Source: Heterodera schachtii
Lineage: Eukaryota > Nematoda > Chromadorea > Rhabditida > Heteroderidae
Length of the DNA stretch: 64,000 nt
Assembly: GCA_023374025.1 (NCBI GenBank)
Contig: SIJG01000081.1
Coordinates: 300,031 to 364,030 of the forward strand
Reading direction: 5' to 3'
Position numbers and translations under genes: made by a program. Below are positions 37,033 through 46,619 of the stretch, piece after piece. The notes beneath the pieces were generated by a model. It was not told the origin of the DNA, made no database searches, and saw only the letters and a list, made by a program, of their open reading frames with translations. Each line of letters starts with the position of its first letter. Within the stretch, counting starts at the first letter, position 1.

Positions 37033-39416
37033 TCACAAAGCAAATGGGCACTGTACGACAGTTTCGTCGCTTCTGTTAACCGGAGACTTTTGATCATGGA
37101 GAATCACAGAGATTATGTCGTGGCATATCCGTCGTCGGAAGTACGGAATATGGCACTGTCCGAATTCCAATTGGCGCCTCTCCAACGAATATTGTGCGAA
37201 AAGCAGCGCAAAAATGCCGCAGTCAGTTCCGTTTCTCTGCTGGGGGACTGACAACCGCTCCTGCACGTCCCACGCGCTTCTGTCGCCGATGTCCACCTTT
37301 TGTAATATGGCGACGTCCCGGAGAATATTCCTGAAAAAAGGAATATAAAACAAACTCGAGAATGGTTAGTCACCGGACTCACATAATTGTCTCCATAAAC
37401 TCCTTTTTTTCCGTGTCTGTGTATCCGTGGTTCATGGAGTCCATCAGCCTCAACGTCCGCTCCCTCATGTCCAAAATGGCCATGGCCCAGTGGTTATTGT
37501 AGAGATGGGCAGGTGCGAAAATGGTGTCCGTCTCGGCCAGCTGCCAATACCATTCCGACGGCACTGTGCCCTTGCGCCCGTAGCTCAAAATGGCGTACGT
37601 TGGGATGAAATGAGCACGGGGCGAACAGCGGCAGATGAGGTCCAAATAGCAGTCGATGATGTCCGCGTTCAACCATTGCCCATCGCATAAGCAGAGGAGC
37701 CCGTCGATGGTCAGCCGTTCGTCTTGTCCCTCAAAATACGCATTTGAAAATTGTCACAAGGAAACATACTCGTGGGAAGGGTGGGGGGGGGGTCAGAAAT
37801 AATTTTGAAAAATCTAGAAATCCAAATTCGTAAAATAAATTAAGAAATGGGAAAAAGGTCAGCTTTTTTGTGAAAAAAATAGGAGGAACGCTAGGGTCGG
37901 TGTACCGATACGACGGATAAGTTCCATACTGGCCGTTTCGTACCGGGGCTAGTCCCGTACCAGAAAATGTTTACGTAAAAACCTACCATAAAGATTTTCA
38001 CTAATTAACTAACCAACAAATTTGGTACTGATATATATTAGTATGCGGGCCGAACAAATAGAGAAAAGGTTAGGCTGTCGAATGATCCCAAATTAAGTTA
38101 TCTTCTTTAGCCAAAATACAAACCAAAGACCAATTGATCGTATCGTGAGCATAAAAGTTGGGTTTTTTAAAGGAATGTTTCAACTTTTTTGTCCATTTTT
38201 GATTTTCTTTTCAAATTGATCAGTTTGTCAAAATACTCACTTTGACCCATTCGCCGTTCTCTCCGCTGCGAAGTCTTTCGTCGCTTTTGAGGTCTGACCA
38301 GAAGTTGGGGCATGTGAACCGCTCGGGCAACGATTTCTCATGTTCAGGCATTTCAAGGCCATTTTCGACGGGCGTGAAAAGGTTCTCTTTGTTCTCGTTG
38401 GTTAATAAAAAGTCAGGCTTTGGCCGTTTCACTGGCGTTCTTGGCAAATCCAACGGTGGCCTCTTCAATGCGCGCACTAAATTTTTAACAGTCAAACAAT
38501 GATTTTTAGCAATTGACGTTGACTTGTCATCAGCTTATATTCTAATATTTGGCATGGCATTCCCATTGTCATCAATACCTGTGACATTTGGTTGGTTTAT
38601 CGCCGTATTGCCAACTGTTGAGCAGTCCTTGATCAGTGGCACCATTTCCACTTTGACTTTACACAATGGCATTTTGTCCGACTCGATTTTCCTTGATGGC
38701 ATTTTGTCCAATTCGTTTTTTCTTGATGGCATTTTATCCAATTCGTTTTTCCGTGGTGGTATTTTGTCCAATTCGGTCTTCATCGGTGGTATTTTGTCCA
38801 ATTGGATGTTCCAAGATGGTATGTTGTTCCACCCGATGTTCCTCGGTTGCACTTTGTTGAAATCGGTTTTTCTCGGCAGCATTTTGTCTATGTCCCACGT
38901 TGGTCTGTTGTCCAATCCGTTGTTCCTCGGTGGCACTTTGTCAAACTCGATTTTTGTCGTTGGCACTCTGTCCGATTCGACTTTTCTTTGCGTTATTTCT
39001 TTTTCAACTAAAACAATCATTAAAAAAAACATATTTCAACGACAATTACCCCCAGCAATGGCCAACAAAAGAGAATGAATCCGCAGTTTATCGTCCTCTG
39101 CAAGTTCTTTCAATCCCAATTCCTTGATACTCTCATCCGGTTTTTTGTACCGAATAATGAGACACCGACCGGACGGACACCTTTCCTTCCTAAGTTTACA
39201 CAAATGACACGGCAGGAGATGAAGCTTGAAAATGACCATTAAAAATGAACGTAAAATAAAATTAGGTACAATTGTTTTGTTTTTAATCTTTGCTGTAAAG
39301 GACTGCTCGTGAGAATTGAAAATAAATTCGCCCTTCCGCATCAGCGTTTTTTGACCACCACACTGCTGAGGATCAGACAAGGCGATACAAGAATTAATTG
39401 TGAAGTCATTTTCCAT
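37033..39416 (-). CDS. Ulp1/SENP-type SUMO protease (peptidase C48)
   Basis: Cysteine protease predicted to process or remove SUMO. It starts at ATG 39416-39414 (MENDFTINSCIALSDPQQ) and stops at 37035-37033. The catalytic domain is C-terminal: QWLNADIIDCYLDLI (about 37630-37680), then YNNHWAMAILDMRERTLRLM with the catalytic His (37490-37500) and Asp (MDSMN, about 37430-37440), then QQRNGTDCGIFALLFAQYSL with the active-site Cys at about 37210 and the preceding Gln of the oxyanion hole. The N-terminal half contains a Cys-rich segment (CHLCKLRKERCPSGRC), then a 10-residue tandem repeat (38640-38990), then a basic linker (ALKRPPLDLPRTPVKRPKP). All triad residues are present, so the enzyme looks active. 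Confidence 0.85.
38640..38990 (-). repeat. 30-bp coding tandem repeat in the SUMO protease
   Basis: About eleven degenerate copies of a 10-residue unit, best seen as ELDKMPSRKN / ELDKIPPRKN. At DNA level this is ATTTTGTCCAATTCGTTTTT plus about ten more bases per unit on the plus strand. It lies in the non-catalytic N-terminal half. Confidence 0.85.
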
Positions 39417-39452
39417 AATAAATGACTAAACGGGGATAAAAGGTAATAATGA

Positions 39453-40868
39453 CTAGGGATACGCCTTTTAGGCTCTAAAAACTGCCAAATAGGTAGGCTA
39501 TAGGCTTTAAAAAAAACCCAAAAAATAGGCACTAAAAATGAAAATAGGCAGTACAAATTTTGGGGTGTAAAATGATAAATTCTAGAGCTCGACCTGGACC
39601 TGGATCCAGGCCTGGATTTTTCCTGGATCCAGGTCCAGGTCCAGGTCATTTTTCGGCAACCTGGATTTTTCCTGGACCTGGATTTTCCTGGATTTTTGTC
39701 CAGGAAATCCAGGTCCAGGTCAGTTTTGGAATCCAGGTCCAGGTCCAGGTCCAGGCACAAAAAAACTGGATTTCCTGGATAAATTTTTTTTCGTTTTTTA
39801 TGGCGAAATGTATTTAAAATTGGTATAAAATGTGCCAAAATTTTCACTCCGCCCCCTAATAGGTAATTCTTATTCTCTTAAAAAATTGGCTCAAAATCGA
39901 AAAAATTTGTCATTTTTGGACAAAATTTATAAACAATTCGTATAGAAATTACAAAAAATTTTCCAGCGGCGCCTATCGGCACCGCCGGGCTCTCTTCCCT
40001 CACACATCCTAAAAATTTTTTGAAAAAATGTGCCGAAAAAATTTGTTAGAAATCTGGTTTTTTGATTCTGAATGCAGTGAAATTTTCAAATTGCTTACCT
40101 TTTCCACAAAATTGTTTAAATCGATTGACCTATAAACTTAGAAAAAAATCAGAAAATTTTTTATGAAAAATTCCAAGATTAGATGTTGTAAAATTTTCGA
40201 AAAACTTATTAATTCATATAAAAAAAAATTAAAATCCCTTTCAAAATTTTTTGAACTTTTTTTTCCAAATTTTATAATTTTTGGAACGATTAATTTTATT
40301 ATTTCAATTGACTGATTTTTTTTTCAAGTTTATCAAAAAATGATAAATAGATTTAAAAACACATTATTATTAAGAATTAGATATTTTTAGACATTCTCAA
40401 GCAATTAATTGATTTTTTCAAAGATTTTTTTGCTTTTTAAAACAAATTTCAAAAAAATCCAGGTCCAGGCCTGGATCCAGGTCTCGAGGAGCCTGGATTT
40501 TTCCTGGACCTGGATTTTCCTGGATTTTTGTCCAGGAAATCCAGGTCCAACATGGAATCCAGGTCCAGGTCCAGGTCCAGGCTTTTTTCAAAATGTCGAG
40601 CTCTAATAAATTCTATTCAAAAAAGTAAACAAATTAGGTCAAATCAGTATTGAGGTTTTTTAAATCAAAAATTCTTGTCATGAAAATAAATAAATTTTTG
40701 AGATGAATTTTTGAGAAATTTTTCATTTCTTAGGGGTGCATTTTAGAAAATTTTCGGGTCCTTCTTAGGGGTGTATTTTTTGAAAAATTTTCAGGTCGAT
40801 TTTTAGGAGTGTATTTTCGTTTTTAGTGCATTTTTGTTAATAAAAGGGCAAAACGCCAAAAATGGATA
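39453..40868. mobile_element. TIR element family D (TAGGGATAC ends), interrupted
   Basis: The left end TAGGGATACGCCTTTTAGGC and the following 120 bases match, in inverse orientation, the right end of the element at 54580-55016. After a 1,023-bp insertion (39583-40605) the match resumes (AAATTCTTGTCATGAAAATA, then GAGATGAATTTTTGAGAAAT) and fades out near 40868 without a clean terminus. Confidence 0.7.
39583..40605. mobile_element. hAT-like nonautonomous element family E, 8-bp target duplication
   Basis: The ends TAGAGCTCGAC... and ...GTCGAGCTCTA are inverted, flanked by an exact 8-base duplication ATAAATTC (39575-39582 and 40606-40613). Subterminal regions are packed with CCAGGTCCAGG repeats in both orientations. 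The interior is AT-rich with no coding capacity. It is inserted inside the family D copy. A small fragment of the same family lies at 55140-55202. Confidence 0.9.
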
Positions 40869-41214
40869 AAAATATGATTTTCAAATTTTTTTTAATCGTC
40901 ATCAGCGCCCCCGAAAACCCCCGATTACTACTCCGAATTGCATAAAACCCATTTTTTAAATCTTTTTTTATGGGATAAATAAAATACAGTTGAAATTCAG
41001 AATTTAAATTTTCATTGTTCGAGTCCGGGTTTGGGGTTCGTAAAGGGCCAAAATAGCTGTCGCCGCTGGCGACTGAACGCATGGAAATGGGAGGACAGCC
41101 CGGAGGATCGCTCGGAGGACCGCTTGGAGGACCGCCCGGAGGAAAGAAATGAGGAAGTTCTGTGGAGGACCGGAAGAAGTTTCCGGAATGTTCCCTTGTG
41201 ATCTTTGTGATAAA

Positions 41215-41878
41215 TAGGGATGGTAATTATATGCACATAAAATCGCAAAATATGCGCATAAAATATGCACCATTAATTGCGAAATATGCACATAAAAAGT
41301 GAAAAATATGCACATAAAATTTTCCAAATTGAGGGTGCAATTTCTCAAAATTTCTTCAAATTTGTTAAATATAAAGTAAAATCTTCAAAAATGGCTAAAT
41401 GTGGTATTAAAAATCATTTTAGGAGAAAAAAACATGATAAAGCAAAAATTTACTCATTTTTAGCGAAAAATCAACCTAAAAAGCGAAATTTTGCTTATTT
41501 TTGACATAAATTAACCATTTTTTGAGAAAATTTAAATTTATTCAATATTTTTCGTGAAAATTTTGCTAAAAAATTATTTTTTTGGAAAATTTTCCGGTTT
41601 TGAGGTCAAAAAGGCCAATTTGTCTGTTGGGAGTCGTTCTATTAGAGGTTTTTTGGAAAAATGCCAAAATATGCACATAAAATATGCACGAAATTCCAAA
41701 ATATGCACAAATATGCAAATATGCACATAAATCGCGAAATATGCACAAATATGCAAAATATGCATATGGAAATACGTCCTAGAAGCTTCAAACCAAGCCA
41801 AAAACATGGTTTTCGTGCGTTTCAGGCCTCCCACAGTCCAGGAAAAAAATATGCATGTGCATATAATTACCAACCCTA
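41215..41878. mobile_element. hAT-like nonautonomous element family F, 8-bp target duplication
   Basis: The left terminus TAGGGATGGTAATTATATGC and right terminus GCATATAATTACCAACCCTA are inverted copies with one mismatch. They are flanked by the exact 8-base duplication GTGATAAA (41207-41214 and 41879-41886). Subterminal arrays of ATATGCACATAAA occur near both ends. No transposase. A decayed relative lies at 52880-53298. Confidence 0.92.
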
Positions 41879-41889
41879 GTGATAAATAT

Positions 41890-42150
41890 TCCCGAAATTT
41901 CCCCATTTTTCCATTCATTTAAGGTATGTTCTAGAATTTTCCCCCCTGTCCAAATCCCATATATAAACCCGAACATTTCCCTTTAGAATCACTCTCTCTC
42001 ACTCTCAAGAAAATCTCTCAATTTTTCCATCCTTTGATTGTGCGCTATTTCCGACAAATAAACTACTTCTTGTCTAAGAAGTTTTGGTCTGAAGGTTTTC
42101 TACGGTCTCGGCATTCCGGAGCTCAGAGTTCCGTGTTTGCATACGTCTAA
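41890..42150 (+). promoter_or_regulatory. LTR-like segment (TATA box, poly-A signal) upstream of the env-type ORF
   Basis: TATATAAA at 41960-41967 is followed about 25 bases later by a TC-rich initiator (TCACTCTCTCTCACTCTC), and AATAAA lies at 42057-42062, the spacing of an LTR U3-R-U5. TTTGGTGTCCCGAAGTCC just downstream (about 42154) has the TGG start expected of a tRNA primer-binding site. No second LTR was found after the ORF, so this is a remnant reading. The boundaries are estimates. Confidence 0.4.
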
Positions 42151-42242
42151 GCTTTGGTGTCCCGAAGTCCAACAGGACAGTCCAACTAAGTCTGAAAGGG
42201 CTGTCCATCCCAGAAATCCCACTCCAAGGATCGGACAATATT

Positions 42243-45200
42243 GTGAGAAGTGCCAAACTCAAAATACCAAAGGCAAATGGCGAGCGAATTTCGTGGCGTG
42301 AAATTTCACGTCCGATCAACCGTCTGTATAGACTCGAAATACCGAAGGTCGACGAGTCCGAAGACCAAGAAAAGGACGAAGTCCCAAAGGGAAAAGTTGG
42401 ACTTCAAGAGCCAATCCCAAAAGTGGATAGGAAGCAGGCAGAAAGACCAAGAGATATCCAACAAGGAAAGGTCAGAAACCACGGAATGGTGACCCGGTCT
42501 ATGACGAAAATAGCTTCCATGTTGGGATTAATGCTCATGCTGGTGATGGCTTGGGCAACAATTGGAGAAACTCGATTTGTCCCAAATCCACCAGATATCC
42601 CGAAGTTACATAGGGGAAGACAATTTCCTCCTTGTAAAATGTGCAAGTTGGAGTGTGCTGAGAGAGGCATTAAAGTTACTGTACCAAGAAAAGTGACCAA
42701 ATTCGAGGTGTGTTGTGGTGCAACCAGCAGCTGTTTGGTACACCGATACACTCCGGATAAGCTTGTTTATGAGCTGCCTCGAGAGCAACTAATCGCTGAT
42801 TACCAGTGCGGGGCAACTTATTGGCTAAGAGATGGAAAGGTCAACATTGGTGAAGTGGAATGCCCACCACAGGACCCTTGCACATTGATTGACTGTTGGC
42901 TTTGTATTGAAAGGATTGCCAACCCGGATTGCCGTCCAGATGTGTCCACAGGAGTTTATGGATTGTTCACTTTCACAGGAATAATCGCACTCTGTTGGAT
43001 ACTTTCAATACTGCGGCAAGTTACCTCAAATCTATTTTGGCTTATTCGATGGATCATCATAACTCCAATAAAAACGGTCACCCAAGGCATTGGAAAAAGG
43101 CTAGAAAGAGATGATGCCAGAGTAGTTCAAAGGGAACCGAATAAGCGGAAGATGAACCCGAACAGAGCCAAAAAACTTTCGAGAATGGGCATGAGCTTAC
43201 TCGCATTAGCGGCAAGTTCACTGCTAATTAAGCATGCGGCAGGCTCAGCCCGTGTTGTTTCGATAAGCGCAGTAGCAGAAAACTGTCTGAGAAAGGCAAA
43301 TGGATCGGAATGCCGTATTGAAAGCTCGACAGATGTCACTCTACTGCCAGCAGGACAACCAGTTCGACTAATCCTCAGAGACCCGGAAGAGCGAGTCATG
43401 GGAGTCGTTGAGATGAAATTACTGTCACTCAGCATTGTATGTATCCCAAAAACTGAGAAATGGTTACGATCTTATTCTGTTCGCACCACCTCAGTGAAAA
43501 GCTGCCCACGTGAAGGCAGTTGCTTTGGCAAATTTTGCCAGACGGTACATGATGACTACATGAAGGGATACAGTGCATTTGTATCAGAACTGGGAGATAT
43601 TCAGAAAGGTCCTGGATTTACAAGTTGCCGAGAATCGTGTTCATTTTGGAACTGTGGATGCAAACTTCCGACTGCGAGTTGCATATTCTACAGAGTACAC
43701 GCCGTACCTGCGTCGAAAATCATATACGAATTAATTTCATGTCCAACATGGGAGTACCGAATCAATGCGAAACTTAAAGCCGAATCCGGAGGAAATTTTA
43801 AGGGTGAAATTGAGATGTCGTTGATACCAGGGATTACCTTCAAATGGAAGGAGGTGAAGCTGACACCAGTTGCGGTATCACAAGCACCAGTGCCTATCTT
43901 AGGGCATAAGTTCCTGTCAGATGGAACATCTTTCGCAATGGTGGACCAAGTTAATACAAATCTTCTCTGCCAAGATAGAGAAATAGCAGGCAATTTTTCG
44001 GGTTGCACTTTGTCGAAAGAGGCGTGCCCGAAATGTTGGATCGATGAAGAGGCCCAGAGAGTTGATTGCCAATGCCGCGACTCAATCCTTGAGAAGGAAT
44101 TCAACAATCCGGAAAAAAGGCTACCGTTAAGTCTGCGCAATTTGAATATCCGATACAAAGATGGGGAAATTTTCTCGGAAACCCACTACACGCCAATACA
44201 AGTAATGGTGCAATTCGAGGGTCTCCGTCTTGGCATCGAGGAAGACTTCACAAAGTGTTGGGCACGAACGAAGACACTGAAAGGTTGTTATAAGTGCCAG
44301 TCAGGAGCTCAACTGAAGCTTAGATGTTGGACGGAATACGGTTCAGCATTGGCCGATGTCTATTGCATTGATGGAACACGCTTCACGGTACCGTGCCGGT
44401 CAAAAGCGGAAGTCCAAAATGTGACATTATCTTTCGACCAGGCGGAAATCGACACGAACTGCACGATTGAATGCAGTGGAGGAAAATCGAAATTCCGTAT
44501 GAAAGGACATTTGATATATGTCCCAATCCAGCAACAAATTGAAATGGGCGCTCGGATTTCCGACACACTGAAAAGCCCAAAAGGCATTGGATGGCCTGAC
44601 TTAAACTTTGATTGGATCGACATTATCAGATTTATGGCTGGATTTCCGAACATAATCGTTATAATATTGGCGGGAATCCTTGCATTTGCCGTGATCGTAT
44701 TGGTGTTACGTTGTAATCCAGCATTCATCATATGGAGAAGAATAACAAGATGGATTGTGCTGATTATGCTGACACAAATGATGGAAGAGAGCCGGGAATA
44801 CGGGGAAAACGAATTTCTTAAAATACCCCCCGGTGGGATGGGCGTGGCCCATCGAACATTCTCGAACATTCAATACGTGGCGGAGTCTGATTGGTTAGAG
44901 AAGCCTTTAAAAGGGCATGGAAAGACCGATCCTCACTCATTCTATTCTATTCGAATATTCTCTCCGAAAATGAATTTCAACGTTTCCTCCGACTCAAATT
45001 TGCTTTACATTTTGTCGCGACACGTCAAAATGCAACCACATTTGCTCGCACGAGCCATTCGCGGAATTCCCGGAACGAGGACCCAAATTGAAGAGAAGCT
45101 GGAAAGTATCCAGAAAAGCGGAGCGAAATTGGTCACCACGCATTTGAAACCGGAAGGTGCAAACATGATTCTTTTCGGTACTTCCATCACGGTACACGGT

Positions 45201-46352
45201 GCCGACGAATTGGGTGCTTTCAACGGACGTGGCCCGACTGTAGTCCAATACTTCCGGACGCGACACAACCGGAATTTAATGTTTCCGGAGGCTCCATGTT
45301 TGTGTGAGAAAGGAGGGCGAAATCATGTGAGCTACTATCCATTGGAACTGATCGAAGTCCGAGAAGCCTTTGATCGCGATCCCCCTTTTGATTTTGGAAC
45401 CCGAATGCCATGGCAGGAAAATACGGAAACGGATAATCCGGAACTCCAAGAGGGAGAAAAATCCCCGAAACGGTTATCCGTAAGCAGCAAGGGGAGTTCC
45501 ATCATCGTGGAATACCATGACACTCCACAGTCCACGGGTAATCCAATGGAAGGGATTTCACCGGATAACCACTCGGTGGTTATCCAGGAAATTGACTGTG
45601 AGAGTCCTACGGGAAATCCGGTGGAAATGCGCGGAGCTCCACCGGAAACGGCGGAACGATCGATTGTTATAAATGTTCCGGCGAACTCTAAGCTTGAATT
45701 GATGGGGCCGCTTAAATGCAAAATTATTTTGCTTGTGCTGTCCGCATTTATTATGATTCACTCGGTCGGCGCAAAAGAATTGCCATCGGCGCTGATTCAT
45801 TTGCCTTCCCGCGGCGCTTCTTCATTGGAAATGCGAGAAGCGCTGATGAATCAGATCTTTCTGCACGGCTTCGGCGGAGATGTGCCCCCGGGAAGCAAAG
45901 AAGAGGCGGTGAATCATCGGCCGATGAGCGCTGTTGATGGAGATGCTTCCTTCCGAATGAAGGGAGCGAACGTGAGTCATCCATTTTTGTGCGCTTATGG
46001 CATGAATCAGGGACACAAAATTGTGTCCTCTGCCTTTTGGCGGCAGCTATATAAGGAGGAGGGAAAGGAGCAAAAAGTCACTTGCCTTTCCTTATTCCTC
46101 CCCCTTCAACCAACGGAACTCCAACCGACCATGGACATCGCAAAATTATTGGATGAAAGTGAAGAATTCGCCGAGCAGCAACAACAACACCATCAACAAC
46201 AGCAACAACAGCAGCAGCAAAAACAACAAGTCGTCCGTTTCGTGAAAATCGATGAAGAAAGCGACGACGAAGCGCTCCAAATCGACATTTCGGAGAGTGA
46301 GCCGGAGGAGGAGGACGACGACGATGATGAAGAACAAGGGTTCCCTTTTTAA
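42243..46352 (+). CDS. Retroelement-derived fusion ORF: BEL/Pao pol end, phlebovirus-type envelope glycoprotein, PAZ-like domain, acidic poly-Q tail
   Basis: One uninterrupted 1,369-codon frame; the first ATG is at 42486 (residue 82). Residues 1-35 read RPINRLYRLEI, like the end of BEL/Pao pol. A signal-like stretch follows (MLGLMLMLVMAWATIGE), then a Cys-rich ectodomain and a membrane span (about 235-275), then a second hydrophobic start (about 315-335) and a second Cys-rich domain (CRESCSFWNCGCKLPTASC) resembling phlebovirus G2 fusion glycoproteins carried by nematode Pao elements. A strong membrane anchor lies at about 800-822. Residues 965-1045 resemble an Argonaute PAZ domain (TVVQYFRTRHNRNLMFPEAP, then YYPLELIEV). 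After another hydrophobic segment (about 1156-1179) come a poly-Q run and an acidic end. No stop or frameshift is seen. gag and the rest of pol are absent. This is an old, host-resident copy; its present function is unknown. Confidence 0.75.
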   Translation: MRSAKLKIPKANGERISWREISRPINRLYRLEIPKVDESEDQEKDEVPKGKVGLQEPIPKVDRKQAERPRDIQQGKVRNHGMVTRSMTKIASMLGLMLMLVMAWATIGETRFVPNPPDIPKLHRGRQFPPCKMCKLECAERGIKVTVPRKVTKFEVCCGATSSCLVHRYTPDKLVYELPREQLIADYQCGATYWLRDGKVNIGEVECPPQDPCTLIDCWLCIERIANPDCRPDVSTGVYGLFTFTGIIALCWILSILRQVTSNLFWLIRWIIITPIKTVTQGIGKRLERDDARVVQREPNKRKMNPNRAKKLSRMGMSLLALAASSLLIKHAAGSARVVSISAVAENCLRKANGSECRIESSTDVTLLPAGQPVRLILRDPEERVMGVVEMKLLSLSIVCIPKTEKWLRSYSVRTTSVKSCPREGSCFGKFCQTVHDDYMKGYSAFVSELGDIQKGPGFTSCRESCSFWNCGCKLPTASCIFYRVHAVPASKIIYELISCPTWEYRINAKLKAESGGNFKGEIEMSLIPGITFKWKEVKLTPVAVSQAPVPILGHKFLSDGTSFAMVDQVNTNLLCQDREIAGNFSGCTLSKEACPKCWIDEEAQRVDCQCRDSILEKEFNNPEKRLPLSLRNLNIRYKDGEIFSETHYTPIQVMVQFEGLRLGIEEDFTKCWARTKTLKGCYKCQSGAQLKLRCWTEYGSALADVYCIDGTRFTVPCRSKAEVQNVTLSFDQAEIDTNCTIECSGGKSKFRMKGHLIYVPIQQQIEMGARISDTLKSPKGIGWPDLNFDWIDIIRFMAGFPNIIVIILAGILAFAVIVLVLRCNPAFIIWRRITRWIVLIMLTQMMEESREYGENEFLKIPPGGMGVAHRTFSNIQYVAESDWLEKPLKGHGKTDPHSFYSIRIFSPKMNFNVSSDSNLLYILSRHVKMQPHLLARAIRGIPGTRTQIEEKLESIQKSGAKLVTTHLKPEGANMILFGTSITVHGADELGAFNGRGPTVVQYFRTRHNRNLMFPEAPCLCEKGGRNHVSYYPLELIEVREAFDRDPPFDFGTRMPWQENTETDNPELQEGEKSPKRLSVSSKGSSIIVEYHDTPQSTGNPMEGISPDNHSVVIQEIDCESPTGNPVEMRGAPPETAERSIVINVPANSKLELMGPLKCKIILLVLSAFIMIHSVGAKELPSALIHLPSRGASSLEMREALMNQIFLHGFGGDVPPGSKEEAVNHRPMSAVDGDASFRMKGANVSHPFLCAYGMNQGHKIVSSAFWRQLYKEEGKEQKVTCLSLFLPLQPTELQPTMDIAKLLDESEEFAEQQQQHHQQQQQQQQQKQQVVRFVKIDEESDDEALQIDISESEPEEEDDDDDEEQGFPF
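46048..46055 (+). promoter_or_regulatory. TATA box inside the fusion ORF, ahead of an internal start
   Basis: TATATAAG lies 83 bases before the internal ATG at 46131, which has a good context (CCGACCATGG). The arrangement suggests a separate transcript for the acidic C-terminal part. Confidence 0.4.
46131..46352 (+). CDS. Possible separate 73-residue acidic, Gln-rich protein (alternative product)
   Basis: The same frame as the end of the fusion ORF: MDIAKLLDESEEFAEQQQ, a poly-Q/His tract, VVRFVKIDEESDDEALQIDI, then a Glu/Asp run and GFPF-stop. A TATA box and a favourable start context precede it, so it may be an independent small gene into which the upstream frame reads. No family recognised; the composition recalls nuclear or transcription-related proteins. 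Confidence 0.4.
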   Translation: MDIAKLLDESEEFAEQQQQHHQQQQQQQQQKQQVVRFVKIDEESDDEALQIDISESEPEEEDDDDDEEQGFPF

Positions 46353-46619
46353 ATTATCAACAAAAAACTTGTAATTTCGACTCCCTAATCCAACTCTTGT
46401 CCTGTTTTACTATGAGTTTTGGCGGTGCTGGGCCGTTATTTGTTTTGGGCGTTGGTCAAAAACACCGTTTTGGCATGGCACCGAAACGGCTCTTCCCCCT
46501 TTATTACCTAATGAATTTTGCCAACCATTCTCATTGTCAACATTTTGTTCTTCGTTTACGCCCACCGCATTTGTGCATTGGGAAATTGTGAATCAAATGT
46601 ACACACAACACAAATCATA

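Noticed and set aside
44360..44869. Minus-strand hydrophobic frame antisense to the envelope
   Set aside because: It mirrors the membrane-anchor codons; no start context or domain.
42243..46352. Contamination by, or integration of, an exogenous phlebovirus
   Set aside because: The glycoprotein is preceded in frame by the end of a BEL/Pao pol and lies in a transposon island, fitting a nematode LTR-element envelope instead.
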